Positions 1 to 8,262 of a DNA stretch of 64,000 nucleotides are shown piece by piece. Under the pieces are notes generated by a model. It worked only from the letters and a program-made list of their open reading frames with translations. It made no database searches and was not told the origin of the DNA. A program made the translations under genes and the position numbers. The number at the start of each line of letters is the position of its first letter. Position 1 is the first letter of the stretch. This DNA is from an uncultured Bacteroidales bacterium (GTDB taxonomy: Bacteria; Bacteroidota; Bacteroidia; Bacteroidales; P3). The stretch spans positions 1 through 64,000 of the forward strand of contig ONUE01000002.1 in NCBI GenBank assembly GCA_900320975.1. Reading direction: 5' to 3'.

Positions 1-144
1 CACGTCGAACACGCCCACGTTGTTGCGCACGTTGTTGTGCTCCTCGATGAGGGTGGTGTACTGGATAGGCATGTTGTAGCCGGCGAATTCGGCCATCTTT
101 GCACCAAGTTTGATGTGCAAATCGGTGTACGGTGTGGTTTTCAT
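1..144 (-). CDS. gcvT: Glycine cleavage T protein (aminomethyltransferase), N-terminal part
   Basis: Aminomethyltransferase takes the aminomethyl group from the lipoylated H protein of the glycine cleavage system, releases ammonia and passes the methylene to tetrahydrofolate in the cytoplasm. Only the first 48 codons lie in the window; the rest continues past base 1. The start ATG is at 144-142 and the protein begins [20 protein letters not shown], then YNMPIQY and [10 protein letters not shown], which is the typical family N-terminus. The upstream stretch has no recognisable glycine riboswitch. Identification rests on these 48 residues only, but the motif order is characteristic. Confidence 0.88.
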   Translation of the reverse strand, partial: MKTTPYTDLHIKLGAKMAEFAGYNMPIQYTTLIEEHNNVRNNVGVFDV

Positions 145-268
145 TATGTTATGTTTTTGTTAATTTATATTCTGTCTTTGATAACGACATAGGTGTCGCT
201 TTATTGTGTGGCGATGAATAAAAAGTTGCCGAAGCCTGCCATCGGGCCGTCGCCTCTCCGCCCCCGGT

Positions 269-348
269 CCGTCTGTTCTACGGTTGTTCACCGGTTGTTT
301 AACGGTTATAACCGTTAAACAACCGGTGAACAACCGTAGAACAGACGG
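269..348. repeat. 80-bp perfect palindrome built of 11-bp units (copy 1)
   Basis: Every base of 269-308 pairs with 309-348. Each arm holds three 11-bp units, GTTCTACGGTT, GTTCACCGGTT and GTTTAACGGTT, between a CCGTCT outer edge and a TAT-A centre. It lies between the start of gcvT and the end of the GT9 gene, both on the minus strand. There is no T-tract after either arm, so it is not a standard Rho-independent terminator. Flanks are C/T-rich on the left and G/A-rich on the right, as in the other copies. The rest of 145-422 shows nothing I can call. Confidence 0.9.
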
Positions 349-422
349 AGAGGGTACGGAGAAGATACGAAGAAGGGCCGGAGAGGAAACGCTCTCCGGA
401 GCTTTCTTTAAAACAAGAACTG

Positions 423-1448
423 TTATTTCTCGGGCGGCAGCCCGGGCAGCAGGGCTTCAACCTTAGCCACCACCTGCTCGGGCGTGATGGCTTTCAGGCA
501 GCGGTAGTCGCCGTAGCGACAGGGCTTCTGGCCAAAGGCGGAGCAGGGCTGGCAGGGGAGGTCGGCGCAGAGGGCGTTGTTGCGGTCCTGGCCGATGCCG
601 TAGAAGCCGAAGTCGGGATGCGTGGCGCCCCAGACGCTCACCACAGGCACGCCGACGGCGCTGGCGAAGTGCATGTTGGCGCTGTCCATGCTCACCATGA
701 CGGCGAGGCTGCGGATAACGCCAAGCTCCTCGGCAAAGGGCAGCCGTCCGGCAAGCGAGGTGACGCCGGCATAATGGCGCGCCCATTTCTCAAGCACCTG
801 AGCCTCGCTCTTGCTGCCGAAGAGCACCACCTCATGGCCGCGCTCGCTGAGCATACGCACCAAGGCCTCGGTACGCTCCAAGGGCCATATCTTGCCCTCA
901 TGCTGCGAAAAAGGAGCAACGCCGATGGTTAATTGAGAATTGAGAATTGAGAATTGAGAATTATGTGTTGCGACAACTGAATTATCAATTCTCAATTTTA
1001 AATTCTCAATTTTCGTGAAGCCCGCGCGGCGGAAGACGTCGTCGTAGCGCACATACTGCGGCTTGCGCGGCGTGCGGCGCCAGTGGTGGAGGAAGAGCCA
1101 GCGCGAGAGCCTGCCCTTGTGCAGGGCGAAGATGCGGAAATGGGGATTGAACAGGTGGCGCAGACGCAAGGTGACGATGGCGAAGCCCACACGGTTCACC
1201 TTGTGCAGGTCGATTACGGTGTCGGCACCGACAGCATCCAGCGCACGGTATATCTTGATGAAGCTCTGCTTTTTCTTCAGGCCGAGGTAGTCGACATTGG
1301 ACATCCCCGCGAACAGGGGCGCCAACATCGGCGGACCGGCGACAGTGAAGCGCACGTCGGGGTTGGCATCGGCATAGGCCTTCACTATGGGCGCCATGAT
1401 GGCCACGTCGCCCAAGGCCGAAAGCCGTATGACCAAAACGTGCTTCAT
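423..1448 (-). CDS. Glycosyltransferase family 9 (heptosyltransferase-like)
   Basis: Likely transfers a heptose or related sugar during lipopolysaccharide core assembly at the inner membrane. The start MKHVLVIRLSALGDVAIMAP is the classic GT9 N-terminal motif, with the RLSALGD loop near residues 8-14. The C-terminal half has GVAPFSQHEGKIWPLER, and VSMDSANMHFASAVGVPVVS at about residue 250, the nucleotide-sugar binding part. An upstream in-frame ATG at 1475 would add nine residues that come from a short tandem repeat, so I start at 1448. Residues around 145-165 (NSQFSILNSQL) are encoded by a 7-mer repeat array and look like an insertion between the two Rossmann domains. The DUF4254 gene next to it, a common Bacteroidota partner, supports an LPS role. 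Confidence 0.85.
   Translation of the reverse strand: MKHVLVIRLSALGDVAIMAPIVKAYADANPDVRFTVAGPPMLAPLFAGMSNVDYLGLKKKQSFIKIYRALDAVGADTVIDLHKVNRVGFAIVTLRLRHLFNPHFRIFALHKGRLSRWLFLHHWRRTPRKPQYVRYDDVFRRAGFTKIENLKLRIDNSVVATHNSQFSILNSQLTIGVAPFSQHEGKIWPLERTEALVRMLSERGHEVVLFGSKSEAQVLEKWARHYAGVTSLAGRLPFAEELGVIRSLAVMVSMDSANMHFASAVGVPVVSVWGATHPDFGFYGIGQDRNNALCADLPCQPCSAFGQKPCRYGDYRCLKAITPEQVVAKVEALLPGLPPEK
931..1013. repeat. Inverted pair of 7-mer tandem arrays inside the GT9 gene
   Basis: Left arm 931-963 is four to five copies of TTGAGAA/AATTGAG. The right arm 984-1013 is the reverse complement (CAATTCT-type units). They flank about 20 bp. The array is in frame in the GT9 gene and encodes a period-7 peptide of the LNSQFSI type. 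Confidence 0.85.
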
Positions 1449-1460
1449 TTTTTTCGGGGA

Positions 1461-1559
1461 GTTCAAGAAGTTCAAGGAGTTCAGGGAGTCCAGGACAAAT
1501 GTAATGCTACAGAAGCTATCGTCTTGAACTACTTGAACTACATGAACTCCATGAACTAC
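1461..1559. repeat. Inverted pair of 9-mer tandem arrays
   Basis: Left arm 1461-1493 is GTTCAAGAA, GTTCAAGGA, GTTCAGGGA and a decayed copy. Right arm 1524-1559 is TTGAACTAC twice, then ATGAACTCC and ATGAACTAC. The arms are inverted relative to each other around a spacer of about 30 bp. The element fills the gap between the DUF4254 stop and the GT9 start and could form a hairpin in the shared transcript. Confidence 0.8.
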
Positions 1560-2149
1560 TTTTTATACAACATGGGATTCAACGACGGGTCGTTGTACAT
1601 CTTCATCTGGCGGTAGAGCTTCATCACGCGGCGACCGGCGGCGAGGTCCTCCAGCAGCTGGTCGATGGCGGTGGTGAGGTCGGCGCGCTGGGTGAGCAGG
1701 GTGTCGAGCTTGGCCTGGCACTTGGCGCGGTGCTCGGCGTCTCCCCTACCCGCCTCGATGGCGAAGTGGTATATCTTGAGCGCCAGTATCGACAGGCGGT
1801 CGACAGCCCATGCCGGCGTCTCGGTATTGATGCGCGCGTCGGGCAGCAGAGCCACATCCTTGAAGAGCATCATATAGTGGTCGTCGATACGCTCCACCAG
1901 GTCGGTGCGGTGCTGGTTCGAGCGGTCGATGCGGCGCTTCAGCTGCAGGGCGTAGACGGGGTCTACGTCGTCGGGACGCACCAGATCCTCGAGGTGCCAC
2001 TGCACAGTGTCCACCCACGACTTCTCCCACAACACAGCCTCGAACATGCCACTGCCGTAGGGGTTCTTCATCTCGGCATCCACCGAGTCGGTCTTGTGAT
2101 ATTCAACTATCTGCCTCTCAAAGAGGGCATACATATCCATTGCTTTCAT
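1556..2149 (-). CDS. DUF4254 domain protein
   Basis: Soluble protein of about 197 residues with no signal peptide, matching the DUF4254 family by its central segment (WHLEDL, then LKRRIDRSNQHRTDLVERID) and a helical C-terminus. The function is unknown. In Bacteroidota the family often sits beside LPS glycosyltransferases, as here, where it would be transcribed just before the GT9 gene. I use the ATG at 2149 (MKAMDMYALFERQ); an in-frame ATG at 2167 would add six residues, and starts at 2140 or 2134 are also possible. Family assignment is from remembered sequence pattern. Confidence 0.78.
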   Translation of the reverse strand: MKAMDMYALFERQIVEYHKTDSVDAEMKNPYGSGMFEAVLWEKSWVDTVQWHLEDLVRPDDVDPVYALQLKRRIDRSNQHRTDLVERIDDHYMMLFKDVALLPDARINTETPAWAVDRLSILALKIYHFAIEAGRGDAEHRAKCQAKLDTLLTQRADLTTAIDQLLEDLAAGRRVMKLYRQMKMYNDPSLNPMLYKK

Positions 2150-2214
2150 AATCCTATATAACGACAAAAGACAAATAATATTGTACTACTTATTAACTCC
2201 TATTACTCATGCAG

Positions 2215-2240
2215 CAAATATATGAATTATTCTCCGCAAA
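2215..2240 (-). promoter_or_regulatory. Probable Bacteroidota promoter for DUF4254/GT9
   Basis: On the minus strand TATATTTG (2222-2215) fits TAnnTTTG. A TTTG at 2240-2237 lies upstream, but the 14-nt spacing is shorter than usual, so the upstream box is doubtful. Confidence 0.45.
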
Positions 2241-2245
2241 ACAGA

Positions 2246-2275
2246 AACCGGAGCGGCCGAATAGCCGCTCCGGTT
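2246..2275 (-). terminator. Rho-independent terminator after the FN3-repeat gene
   Basis: AACCGGAGCGGC at 2246-2257 pairs perfectly with 2264-2275 around a 6-nt loop. On the minus strand the stem is followed by a T-rich run (TTTCTGTTTTG). It lies about 45 bp beyond the stop of the FN3-repeat gene. Confidence 0.8.
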
Positions 2276-2318
2276 GATTTATGGGTCTAAGGTCTCTCGG
2301 TGACCTTTCGACGAAGTG

Positions 2319-5078
2319 CTACCTTATCACCACCACCTTGCGGGCGGGCAGCGAGCCGACCTTGACCATGTAGACGCCGTTGGGCAGGTTGTGATTGCCT
2401 ACGAGACGGCCCTCCATATCAAATACTTTCACCGCCTCCTCTTTGATGCCTTCGATTATGATGCTGTTATCGCGAACGAAGATATTGATATCATCGGCCG
2501 CAACATCTGCTATGCCGACGGTGACGGTTAAGTGCAATACCACTGTTGAGTCGCAGCCCTGTACGGTAGAGAAGTTCTGTGTGTAGTCGCCGGAGACTGA
2601 ATAATATTCACCATTCCATTCATAAACTCCAGTGGCGGTATCATAGATGTTTTCAGTAACAGAATTATATATTGTAAGGTATAATATGGCCATGCTGTCG
2701 CAGCCGTGCACCGTGGTGGTGTAGAATGGATAGTTGCCGCTCTGGATAAAGGTGAGGTCGTTCCATGTGTAGCTGTCGCAGGCTGTATCAATCACCGAGC
2801 CATCCATGCCACGTGGATGTACTGTCAACACCAACACTACCGTGCTGTCGCATCCAGCGGCTGTTGTCAACAAATGACTATAGTTACCTGTAGCCGTATA
2901 GGATGTTCCAAAGAACTCATAGCTTTGCCCCTCGCACATTTCATGGTACACTGTGTCGCTAACTGGTTGGCAGTCGTTAGTAACAAAACTGCGTACCTCC
3001 GACCATTCGCTATGAGCATTGCCGTTGTTGCTGCGTGCACGCCAATAGAATGTCATGTTCTGAGGCAACCCGCTGACAGTATAGTGTGTATCGGCAGTGT
3101 TGAAACTGCTCACGGCACCGGTGAAGTTGTTGTCAAACGACAACTGCAAATCGTATGTCAGTGCGCCAAAGACTGGGTGCCAGGCCAAATCCACATTCAC
3201 AGGCTGACTGCTTCCGTTGGCAGGTGTGGCAAGCCCTGGAGCTGTCAGCGTCACGTCGTCGGTGGTGAAGTGCCACACCGACGACCATGCTGTGTTGCCT
3301 TGGGCGTTATAGCCCTGCACACGCCAATAATATGTGGTCGACGGCAGTGCCGCGGTCACTACCGAGAAGGTCAGCGACGTGTTGCCTGCAGCCACGAGTG
3401 TCTCAAATGTGCTGCTGGTGCTCACCTCATAGTGGTAGCCTTGCACATTGTCTATGGGTTGCCACACGAGGGTTATATTGTTATACGTCAGTCCGGTCGA
3501 GTCATTTACCGGCATCGTCAGCGCCGGGCCGGTGGTGATATTGTAGGTCGTTGTGAAACGCCACACGGCAGACCATTCGGAGGTGTCGGCATTATTAATC
3601 GCACATACGCGCCAGCGGTAAGTGGTACCGTAGCGGAGACCGTTGATTGTCTTGTAGAAGTAATTGTCCGTATTATCGGCAGTAGTGGTTTTGCTCAGTG
3701 TCTGTAGCAGCGATGAATTGAAGGTGAGTGTCAACCTGCATTATGTATTTCGTCGATCCACGTGAGTTGTTCCAGTACAGATATAGTCCACTGACGGACC
3801 ATCCAGTGGAGTTGTCGGCAGGCGAGTTGAGGAATGCCCTATAGGTGGTTGTCAGCGTGCGCGTGTCAGACCAGCCAGAGGTGTCCACGCCGTTGCGGGC
3901 ACGGACGCGCCAGTAGTAGCGTGTGCCATAGCGCATGTCATTGACGGCATAATAGAAAGCGTCATCCGTGTTGTCTGCAGCAGTGGTCTTGTTGAAACTA
4001 CGCTTGTGGGGCGACGAGAAGTCAGCCAAAGTGTCGAGCTCCAGTATGTAACCTATCGAGCCACGCGAGTTACGCCAGTAGAAGTACTGCCTTGTATATG
4101 CCCCAGTGAGGCTGTCAGACGGCGAAAGGGTTGTGAAAAACACCTTGTCGGTAGTCAGCAGCGTGCGCGTGTCAGACCAGCCCGAGGTGTCCACGCCGTT
4201 GCGGGCACGTACACGCCAGTAGTAGCGTGTGCCATAGCGCATATCGTTGACGGCATAATAGAAAGCGTCATCCGTATTGTCGGCAGCAGTGGTCTTGTTG
4301 AAGGTGCGCTTGTGGGGCGACGAGAAGTCGGCCACCGTGTCGAGTTCCAGTATGTAGCCTATCGAGCCACGCGAGTTACGCCAGTAGAAGTACTGCCTTG
4401 TATAGGCACCCGTGAGGCTGTCGGATGGCGAAAGGGTTGTGAAATACACCTTGTCAGTCGTCAGCAGAGTACGGGTATCCGACCAATCCGATGTATCAGC
4501 ATTGTTGCGTGCGCGTACGCGCCAGTAATAGCGTGTGCCATAGCGCATATCGTTGACAGCATAGTAGAAATAGTTATCTGTATTGTCGAAGGCAGTGGTC
4601 TTGTTGAAGGTGCGCTTGTAGGGCGACGAGAAATCGGCCACGGTGTCGAGCTCCAGTATATAGCCTATCGAGCCACGTGAGTTGTTCCAATGGAAGAGCT
4701 GCCGTGTATAGGCTCCGGTGAGGCTGTCAGCCGGCAGGTCCGCACCACCGACCATGCAGATGTGTCGGTGGCATTGTATGCCCGCACACGCCAGTAATAA
4801 TGTGTGCCGTAGCGCAAGTCGTTGACATAACGTCCTTGTGTGCTCGACGAGGTATTGGAGTGCTCCACCGAGTAGAGCAGCGGCGAGTCGAAAGTGGTGG
4901 CGGTGTCCACCTGCAGGGTATAGCCGGTGGCGGCAGCGATGCGGCCCCACGTCATGTATTGCCGCGTGTAGGCACCTGTGATGTTGTCGTTTGGACTGTT
5001 GAGCGAAGGTGCTGTCAATTGGCCAAAAGCCATAGGCATATACATCAAGATGATTAGAATAGGGATAGTCCTTTTCAT
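2319..5078 (-). pseudogene. Secreted fibronectin-type-III-like repeat protein with T9SS tail, two frame breaks
   Basis: Large surface protein read in three consecutive frames. The start at 5078 gives a signal peptide (MKRTIPILIILMYMPMAFGQ). Several near-identical modules of about 100 residues follow, each with DSLTGAYTRQ, SRGSIGYILELDT and YGTRYYWRVRARN, typical of FN3-like domains in Bacteroidota adhesins. Then come three CDS-type modules (GCDSTVVL, ACDSYTW, GCDSMAIL) and a C-terminal T9SS type-A sorting domain ending ARKVVVIR. The frame breaks near 4737 (after WSVVRT, about 16 codons missing compared with other modules) and near 3728 (within IMQVDT..LTFNSS). It is either a decaying gene or an assembly error within near-identical repeats. 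An earlier ATG at 5126 would precede the signal peptide. It probably encoded an outer-membrane-attached adhesin. Confidence 0.75.
3780..4720 (-). repeat. Direct repeats of about 310 bp encoding FN3-like modules
   Basis: Three highly similar tandem segments within the FN3-repeat gene, recognisable by the recurring GTCATTGACGGCATAATAGA-type stretch and TCGAGCCACGCGAGTTACGC. The high nucleotide identity suggests recent duplication or gene conversion and makes this a risky region for assembly. Confidence 0.75.
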
Positions 5079-5217
5079 AAATTTATGCCCTGGTATGTGT
5101 CGGGCGCAACTGTTTTTTCTCGCCACCTACGGCGGAAGAGATGATTTAATTCAAAAAAGGCATGAGGTCATGTACTCATGTCCGTCGCTATCTGGTATCA
5201 CTAAACGAAAGCAAGTG

Positions 5218-5248
5218 CAAAAATACAAAGTTTTTCTCACACGACAAA
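5218..5248 (-). promoter_or_regulatory. Promoter of the FN3-repeat gene
   Basis: On the minus strand TATTTTTG (5225-5218) matches TAnnTTTG, with TTTG at 5248-5245 and a 19-nt spacer, a full consensus Bacteroidota promoter about 140 bp upstream of the start. Confidence 0.7.
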
Positions 5249-5289
5249 AAATTATTTTGCCGCCACATATTAAAACCACAAAAACAAGC

Positions 5290-5316
5290 GGGCCTCCATA
5301 GTCAAAATGGAGGTCC
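5290..5316 (-). terminator. Rho-independent terminator after trmH-like gene
   Basis: GGGCCTCCAT (5290-5299) pairs with ATGGAGGTCC (5307-5316), ten pairs including one G-T wobble, around a 7-nt loop. On the minus strand it is followed by TTGTTTTTGTGG. It lies downstream of the TrmH gene. Confidence 0.7.
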
Positions 5317-5330
5317 AAGAGGGTTGTCTT

Positions 5331-5390
5331 TTGTTGTCTCTGTTGTCGTTAAATAAAAAATTGTTGTCGTTAAACGAGGACCGTTGTCGT
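5331..5390. repeat. Short direct repeats TTGTTGTCGTTAAA
   Basis: Two full and two partial copies of a TTGTTGTCGTTAAA-like unit between the trmH-like stop and its terminator. No function evident; it resembles the other short tandem arrays of the window. Confidence 0.6.
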
Positions 5391-6167
5391 CTACCGGCAG
5401 AGCTCATAGAAGGCCACGGCGGCAGCGGCGGCGACATTGAGGGAGTCGACGCCTCGGTGCATGGGTATGCGGGCCACATGGTCGCACTGGCGCAGCACGC
5501 TGTCGCTGAGGCCGTCGCCCTCGGTACCCATGATGATGGCCAGCCTCTCGTGCTGCTTCAGCACGGGGTCGTCAACCGGCACACTGCGGTCGGTCAGGGC
5601 CATAGCCACGGTGGCGAAGCCACACTCCTTGAGCTGCCCGTAATGGTCGAGATAGGTCCACGGCAGCTGGAACACCGTGCCCATGCTCACGCGGCAGGCA
5701 CGCCGGTTCAGCGGGTCGCAGCAGGTGCGCGTAAGCAGCACGGCGTCAAGACCCAAGGCAGCAGCGGCACGGAAAATGGCGCCGGTATTCTCGCTGTTGA
5801 CCACACCGTCGAGCACCGCCACTCTGCGCGCGTCGCTCAACACCTCCCCCACCCTGCGCTCTACCGGCCGCCGCATGCAGCAGAGCACGCCGCGGCTCAG
5901 CTCGTAGCCGGTGAGTGCGGCAAGCACCTCGCGCTCGGCGGTATACATCGGCACGCCGCAATCGGGCACATCGCCGATGAACTTCTCCTCGCATAAGAAC
6001 GACACAGGCTCCACTCCCGCCGCCAGCGCCACACGTATCACCTTCATGCTCTCGCAGATGAACAGGCCCTCGGCGGGGTGCAGGCGGTTGCGCAGCTGCG
6101 CCTCGGTGAGCCGCGCATAAGGCGCCAGCTCCGGCAGCATCAAGTCGCTAATCTTCACTATATTCAT
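5391..6167 (-). CDS. TrmH/SpoU family RNA 2'-O-methyltransferase
   Basis: SPOUT-class enzyme that moves a methyl group from S-adenosylmethionine to a ribose 2'-OH in rRNA or tRNA. All three SpoU motifs are present: NSENTGAIFRAAAALG (124-139), IIMGTEGDGLSD (211-222) and IPMHRGVDSLNVAAAAAV (234-251), the last forming part of the trefoil knot. The N-terminal 100 residues look like the SpoU substrate-binding domain (GLFICESMKVI). At 258 residues it has the usual size. Substrate cannot be told from sequence. It is separated from the L25 gene by a terminator, so it should have its own promoter, which I could not identify. Confidence 0.9.
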   Translation of the reverse strand: MNIVKISDLMLPELAPYARLTEAQLRNRLHPAEGLFICESMKVIRVALAAGVEPVSFLCEEKFIGDVPDCGVPMYTAEREVLAALTGYELSRGVLCCMRRPVERRVGEVLSDARRVAVLDGVVNSENTGAIFRAAAALGLDAVLLTRTCCDPLNRRACRVSMGTVFQLPWTYLDHYGQLKECGFATVAMALTDRSVPVDDPVLKQHERLAIIMGTEGDGLSDSVLRQCDHVARIPMHRGVDSLNVAAAAAVAFYELCR

Positions 6168-6192
6168 ATAGTCGTACTATTTGACAGCTAAC

Positions 6193-6220
6193 AAAAAAGG
6201 GGCAACAGTGTTGCCCCCTT
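6193..6220 (-). terminator. Rho-independent terminator after rplY
   Basis: GGGGCAAC (6199-6206) pairs with GTTGCCCC (6210-6217) around a 3-nt loop. On the minus strand the stem is followed by TTTTTTG. It lies 20 bp beyond the rplY stop. Confidence 0.85.
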
Positions 6221-6238
6221 TCATTCGGCATTGAGTGA

Positions 6239-6826
6239 TTACTCTGCGGCAGCCTCGCCCTCGCCTTCAGCGGCGGTGGCGCTGGCACGCGTGCTGACCA
6301 CGTTGACGACCTCAGCGCTCTTGGGGTTGAGGATGACGTAGTTCTCGCAGGCGATGTCCTGCACGCGGATGCGCTGGTTGACATCAAGGTTGGTGATGTC
6401 GAGGAGCACCTCGCTGGGCATGTTGGCGGGGATAGCCTTCACATTGAGGCGTTTCTGCTTGTAAGCCAACTTACCGCCCTTCATGACACCCTTGCTGGTA
6501 CCGGTGGTGTGCACGGGGATGGACATAACGACGGGCTTGTCGTCGGTCAGCTCATAGAAGTCAGCGTGGTAGACGATCTCGGTCACGGGGTGGAAGTCGA
6601 TGTCCTTCAGCATGGCCATGTGCTCGACACCATTGATGGTGATCTTCTGGAAGCAGGGCTCGGGGTTGAACAGAATACGCTGGAAGGCAGTCTGGTCAAC
6701 GCTGAACAGAATCTGCTCACCTTTACCGTACATAACACAAGGCACTTTGGCGTCGCGACGCAGAGCCTTAGCATCCTTTTTCCCTACGTTCTCACGGAGA
6801 GAACCGCTCATTGATACTACTCTCAT
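6239..6826 (-). CDS. rplY: 50S ribosomal protein L25 (Ctc-type)
   Basis: Binds 5S rRNA in the large ribosomal subunit. The start at 6826 (MRVVSMSGSLRENVGKKDAK) is the normal L25/Ctc start. The N-terminal domain has VPCVMYGKGEQ and FNPEPCFQKITINGVEHMAM, followed by the C-terminal TL5/Ctc domain (IPVHTTGTSKGVMKGGKLAY, LDITNLDVNQRIRVQDI). An alanine/glutamate-rich tail ends the protein. At 195 residues it is the long Ctc form. It follows prs on the same strand and probably shares its promoter, an association also common in other bacteria. Confidence 0.93.
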   Translation of the reverse strand: MRVVSMSGSLRENVGKKDAKALRRDAKVPCVMYGKGEQILFSVDQTAFQRILFNPEPCFQKITINGVEHMAMLKDIDFHPVTEIVYHADFYELTDDKPVVMSIPVHTTGTSKGVMKGGKLAYKQKRLNVKAIPANMPSEVLLDITNLDVNQRIRVQDIACENYVILNPKSAEVVNVVSTRASATAAEGEGEAAAE

Positions 6827-6930
6827 TGTTTTAATTGTTTTGTTGTTTAATTGTTTGATTATTTGTGCATGTTGTCTGTCTGACCGCGTAACACTCAAGC
6901 ATTGACGCAATCAAACATTCAAGCATTCAA
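6827..6930. repeat. Inverted pair of short tandem arrays between prs and rplY
   Basis: Left arm 6827-6860 is ATTGTTTT/TTGTTTAA units. Right arm 6894-6930 is 8-mers such as CAAACATT, CAAGCATT, CAACTATT. The arms are roughly inverted around a 33-bp spacer. This fills the whole prs-rplY gap. Confidence 0.7.
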
Positions 6931-7917
6931 CTATTCGTTCATTCTGTGGATAACACCCTTGTGGTGCAGGGTGGTCTCGTAGAGGTTGTCGAGACTCTCG
7001 TAGTTGACCACGCGGCGGATGGCCTCGGCCAGCAGCCAGTCGCAGCTCAGCACGTGAATCTTGCTGCTCTCGCGCTTCAGCGGGATGGTGTCGGTGGTAA
7101 CAAGCTCCTCGAGCACCGAATCCTCGACCTTCTCGATGGCGTTGCCGCTGAGCACGGGGTGGGTAATCATGGCGCGCACGCTGAGGGCGCCGCTCTCCTT
7201 GATGATGCCGGCGGCCTTGCAGATGGTGGTACCGGTGTCGATGATATCGTCAAGCAGGATGACATGCTTGCCCTTCACATCGCCGATGAGGCGCATCTCA
7301 CCAATCTCGTTGGGCTTGTTGCGGTGCTTGTAGCAGATAACGAAGCTGTTGTTCAGCGTCTTGGCATACATGCCGGCGCGCTTGCTGCCACCCATGTCGG
7401 GGCTGGCGAACATAACATCCTCGATGTTGAATTTCTCGCGTATGTAAGGCATAAAGAGCGAGGAGCCATAGAGGTGGTCCACAGGCAGCGTGAAGAAGCC
7501 CTGGATCTGGTCGGCATGGAGGTCCATGGTGATGACACGGTCCACACCAGCGGTGGTGATCATGTCGGCGATAAGCCTCGAGGCTATCGGCACATGGGGT
7601 TTGTCCTTGCGGTCCTGACGCGCGAATCCATAATAAGGTATCACGGCGACAATCTTCTGTGCCGAAGCACGCTTGGCGGCGTCAATCATCATCAGCAACT
7701 CAAAGAGGTTGTCCGTCGGCGGGATGGTCGACTGGATGATGAACACTATGCCACCGCGGATAGTCTCCTCGTACGAGGGCTGGAACTCGCCGTCGGCATA
7801 CTGAAAAACGGTGGAATTGCCCAGCGGAATGCCATAGATTTCCGCCACGCGGCTTGCCAAGTCCTTGGTAGCGCGGCCGGCAAAAATGAATACCTTGTCA
7901 GAATGCTTGTCGCTCAT
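6931..7917 (-). CDS. prs: Ribose-phosphate pyrophosphokinase (PRPP synthetase)
   Basis: Makes phosphoribosyl pyrophosphate from ribose 5-phosphate and ATP for nucleotide, histidine and tryptophan synthesis in the cytoplasm. Family motifs: DGEFQPSYEETIRG (42-55), IPYYGFARQDRKDKP (93-107), MDLHADQIQGFF (131-142) and the PRPP-binding loop VILLDDIIDTGTT (219-231). 328 residues, slightly longer than the usual 310-315. It has its own promoter at 7983-8013 and rplY follows. Confidence 0.96.
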   Translation of the reverse strand: MSDKHSDKVFIFAGRATKDLASRVAEIYGIPLGNSTVFQYADGEFQPSYEETIRGGIVFIIQSTIPPTDNLFELLMMIDAAKRASAQKIVAVIPYYGFARQDRKDKPHVPIASRLIADMITTAGVDRVITMDLHADQIQGFFTLPVDHLYGSSLFMPYIREKFNIEDVMFASPDMGGSKRAGMYAKTLNNSFVICYKHRNKPNEIGEMRLIGDVKGKHVILLDDIIDTGTTICKAAGIIKESGALSVRAMITHPVLSGNAIEKVEDSVLEELVTTDTIPLKRESSKIHVLSCDWLLAEAIRRVVNYESLDNLYETTLHHKGVIHRMNE

Positions 7918-7982
7918 TATTGCACTGATTTAGGGTTCGTTATATTGATTTTTCGACGTTTTCTAAGCCTTTTTTCAGTTTG

Positions 7983-8013
7983 CAAAAATACACATTTTTA
8001 GGCTTCCAGCAAA
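7983..8013 (-). promoter_or_regulatory. Promoter of prs
   Basis: On the minus strand TATTTTTG (7990-7983) with TTTG at 8013-8010 and a 19-nt spacer, full Bacteroidota consensus, about 65 bp upstream of the prs start. It is divergent from the tRNA promoter. Confidence 0.75.
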
Positions 8014-8042
8014 AAAAATTTTACCATATCAAAAAATGTATG

Positions 8043-8050
8043 TACTTTTG
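8043..8050 (+). promoter_or_regulatory. -7 box of the tRNA-Leu promoter
   Basis: TACTTTTG matches TAnnTTTG, 63 bp upstream of the tRNA. The upstream box is weak (TTTT around 8018-8022). Confidence 0.6.
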
Positions 8051-8086
8051 CACTCGATTTTGGAAGACAGAAGCGCTGGAGATTAT

Positions 8087-8107
8087 CAATTCTCAACTTT
8101 CAATTTC
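8087..8107. repeat. 7-mer tandem array upstream of tRNA-Leu
   Basis: Three units, CAATTCT, CAACTTT and CAATTTC, in the tRNA leader. This is the same sequence type as the right arm inside the GT9 gene. Confidence 0.65.
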
Positions 8108-8112
8108 GAGAA

Positions 8113-8195
8113 GCCCTGGTGGTGGAATGGTAGACACGGTAGACTCAAAATCTGCTGCTCGCAAGGGCGTGAGGGTTCAAGTCCCTCCCGGGGTA
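8113..8195 (+). tRNA. tRNA-Leu (anticodon CAA)
   Basis: 83-nt type II tRNA. The acceptor GCCCTGG pairs with CCGGGGT using two G-U pairs (first and fifth). The D arm has GTGGAATGGTAGACAC. The anticodon stem AGA/TCT closes loop CTCAAAA, giving anticodon CAA, which reads UUG. A long variable arm follows, then GAGGG-TTCAAGT-CCCTC as the T arm. CCA is not encoded. A terminator hairpin follows directly. Confidence 0.93.
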
Positions 8196-8197
8196 CA

Positions 8198-8223
8198 AAA
8201 CGGCGGTCATTCGACCGCCGTTT
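8198..8223 (+). terminator. Terminator of tRNA-Leu
   Basis: AAACGGCGGTC and GACCGCCGTTT form a perfect stem with a short ATTC loop, three bases after the tRNA, followed by CCTTTTCC. Confidence 0.85.
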
Positions 8224-8262
8224 CCTTTTCCTGATCCGTTTCTTGTATGGTGGGTGGTATCC

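Noticed and set aside
145..268. Glycine riboswitch before gcvT
   Set aside because: No recognisable tandem aptamer or terminator pair; only an AT-rich leader.
269..348. Palindrome read as a Rho-independent terminator
   Set aside because: No T-tract on either side, and other copies lie between divergent promoters, where no transcript ends.
2319..5078. FN3-gene direct repeats considered as CRISPR or satellite DNA
   Set aside because: They are coding, about 100 residues each, with conserved protein motifs.
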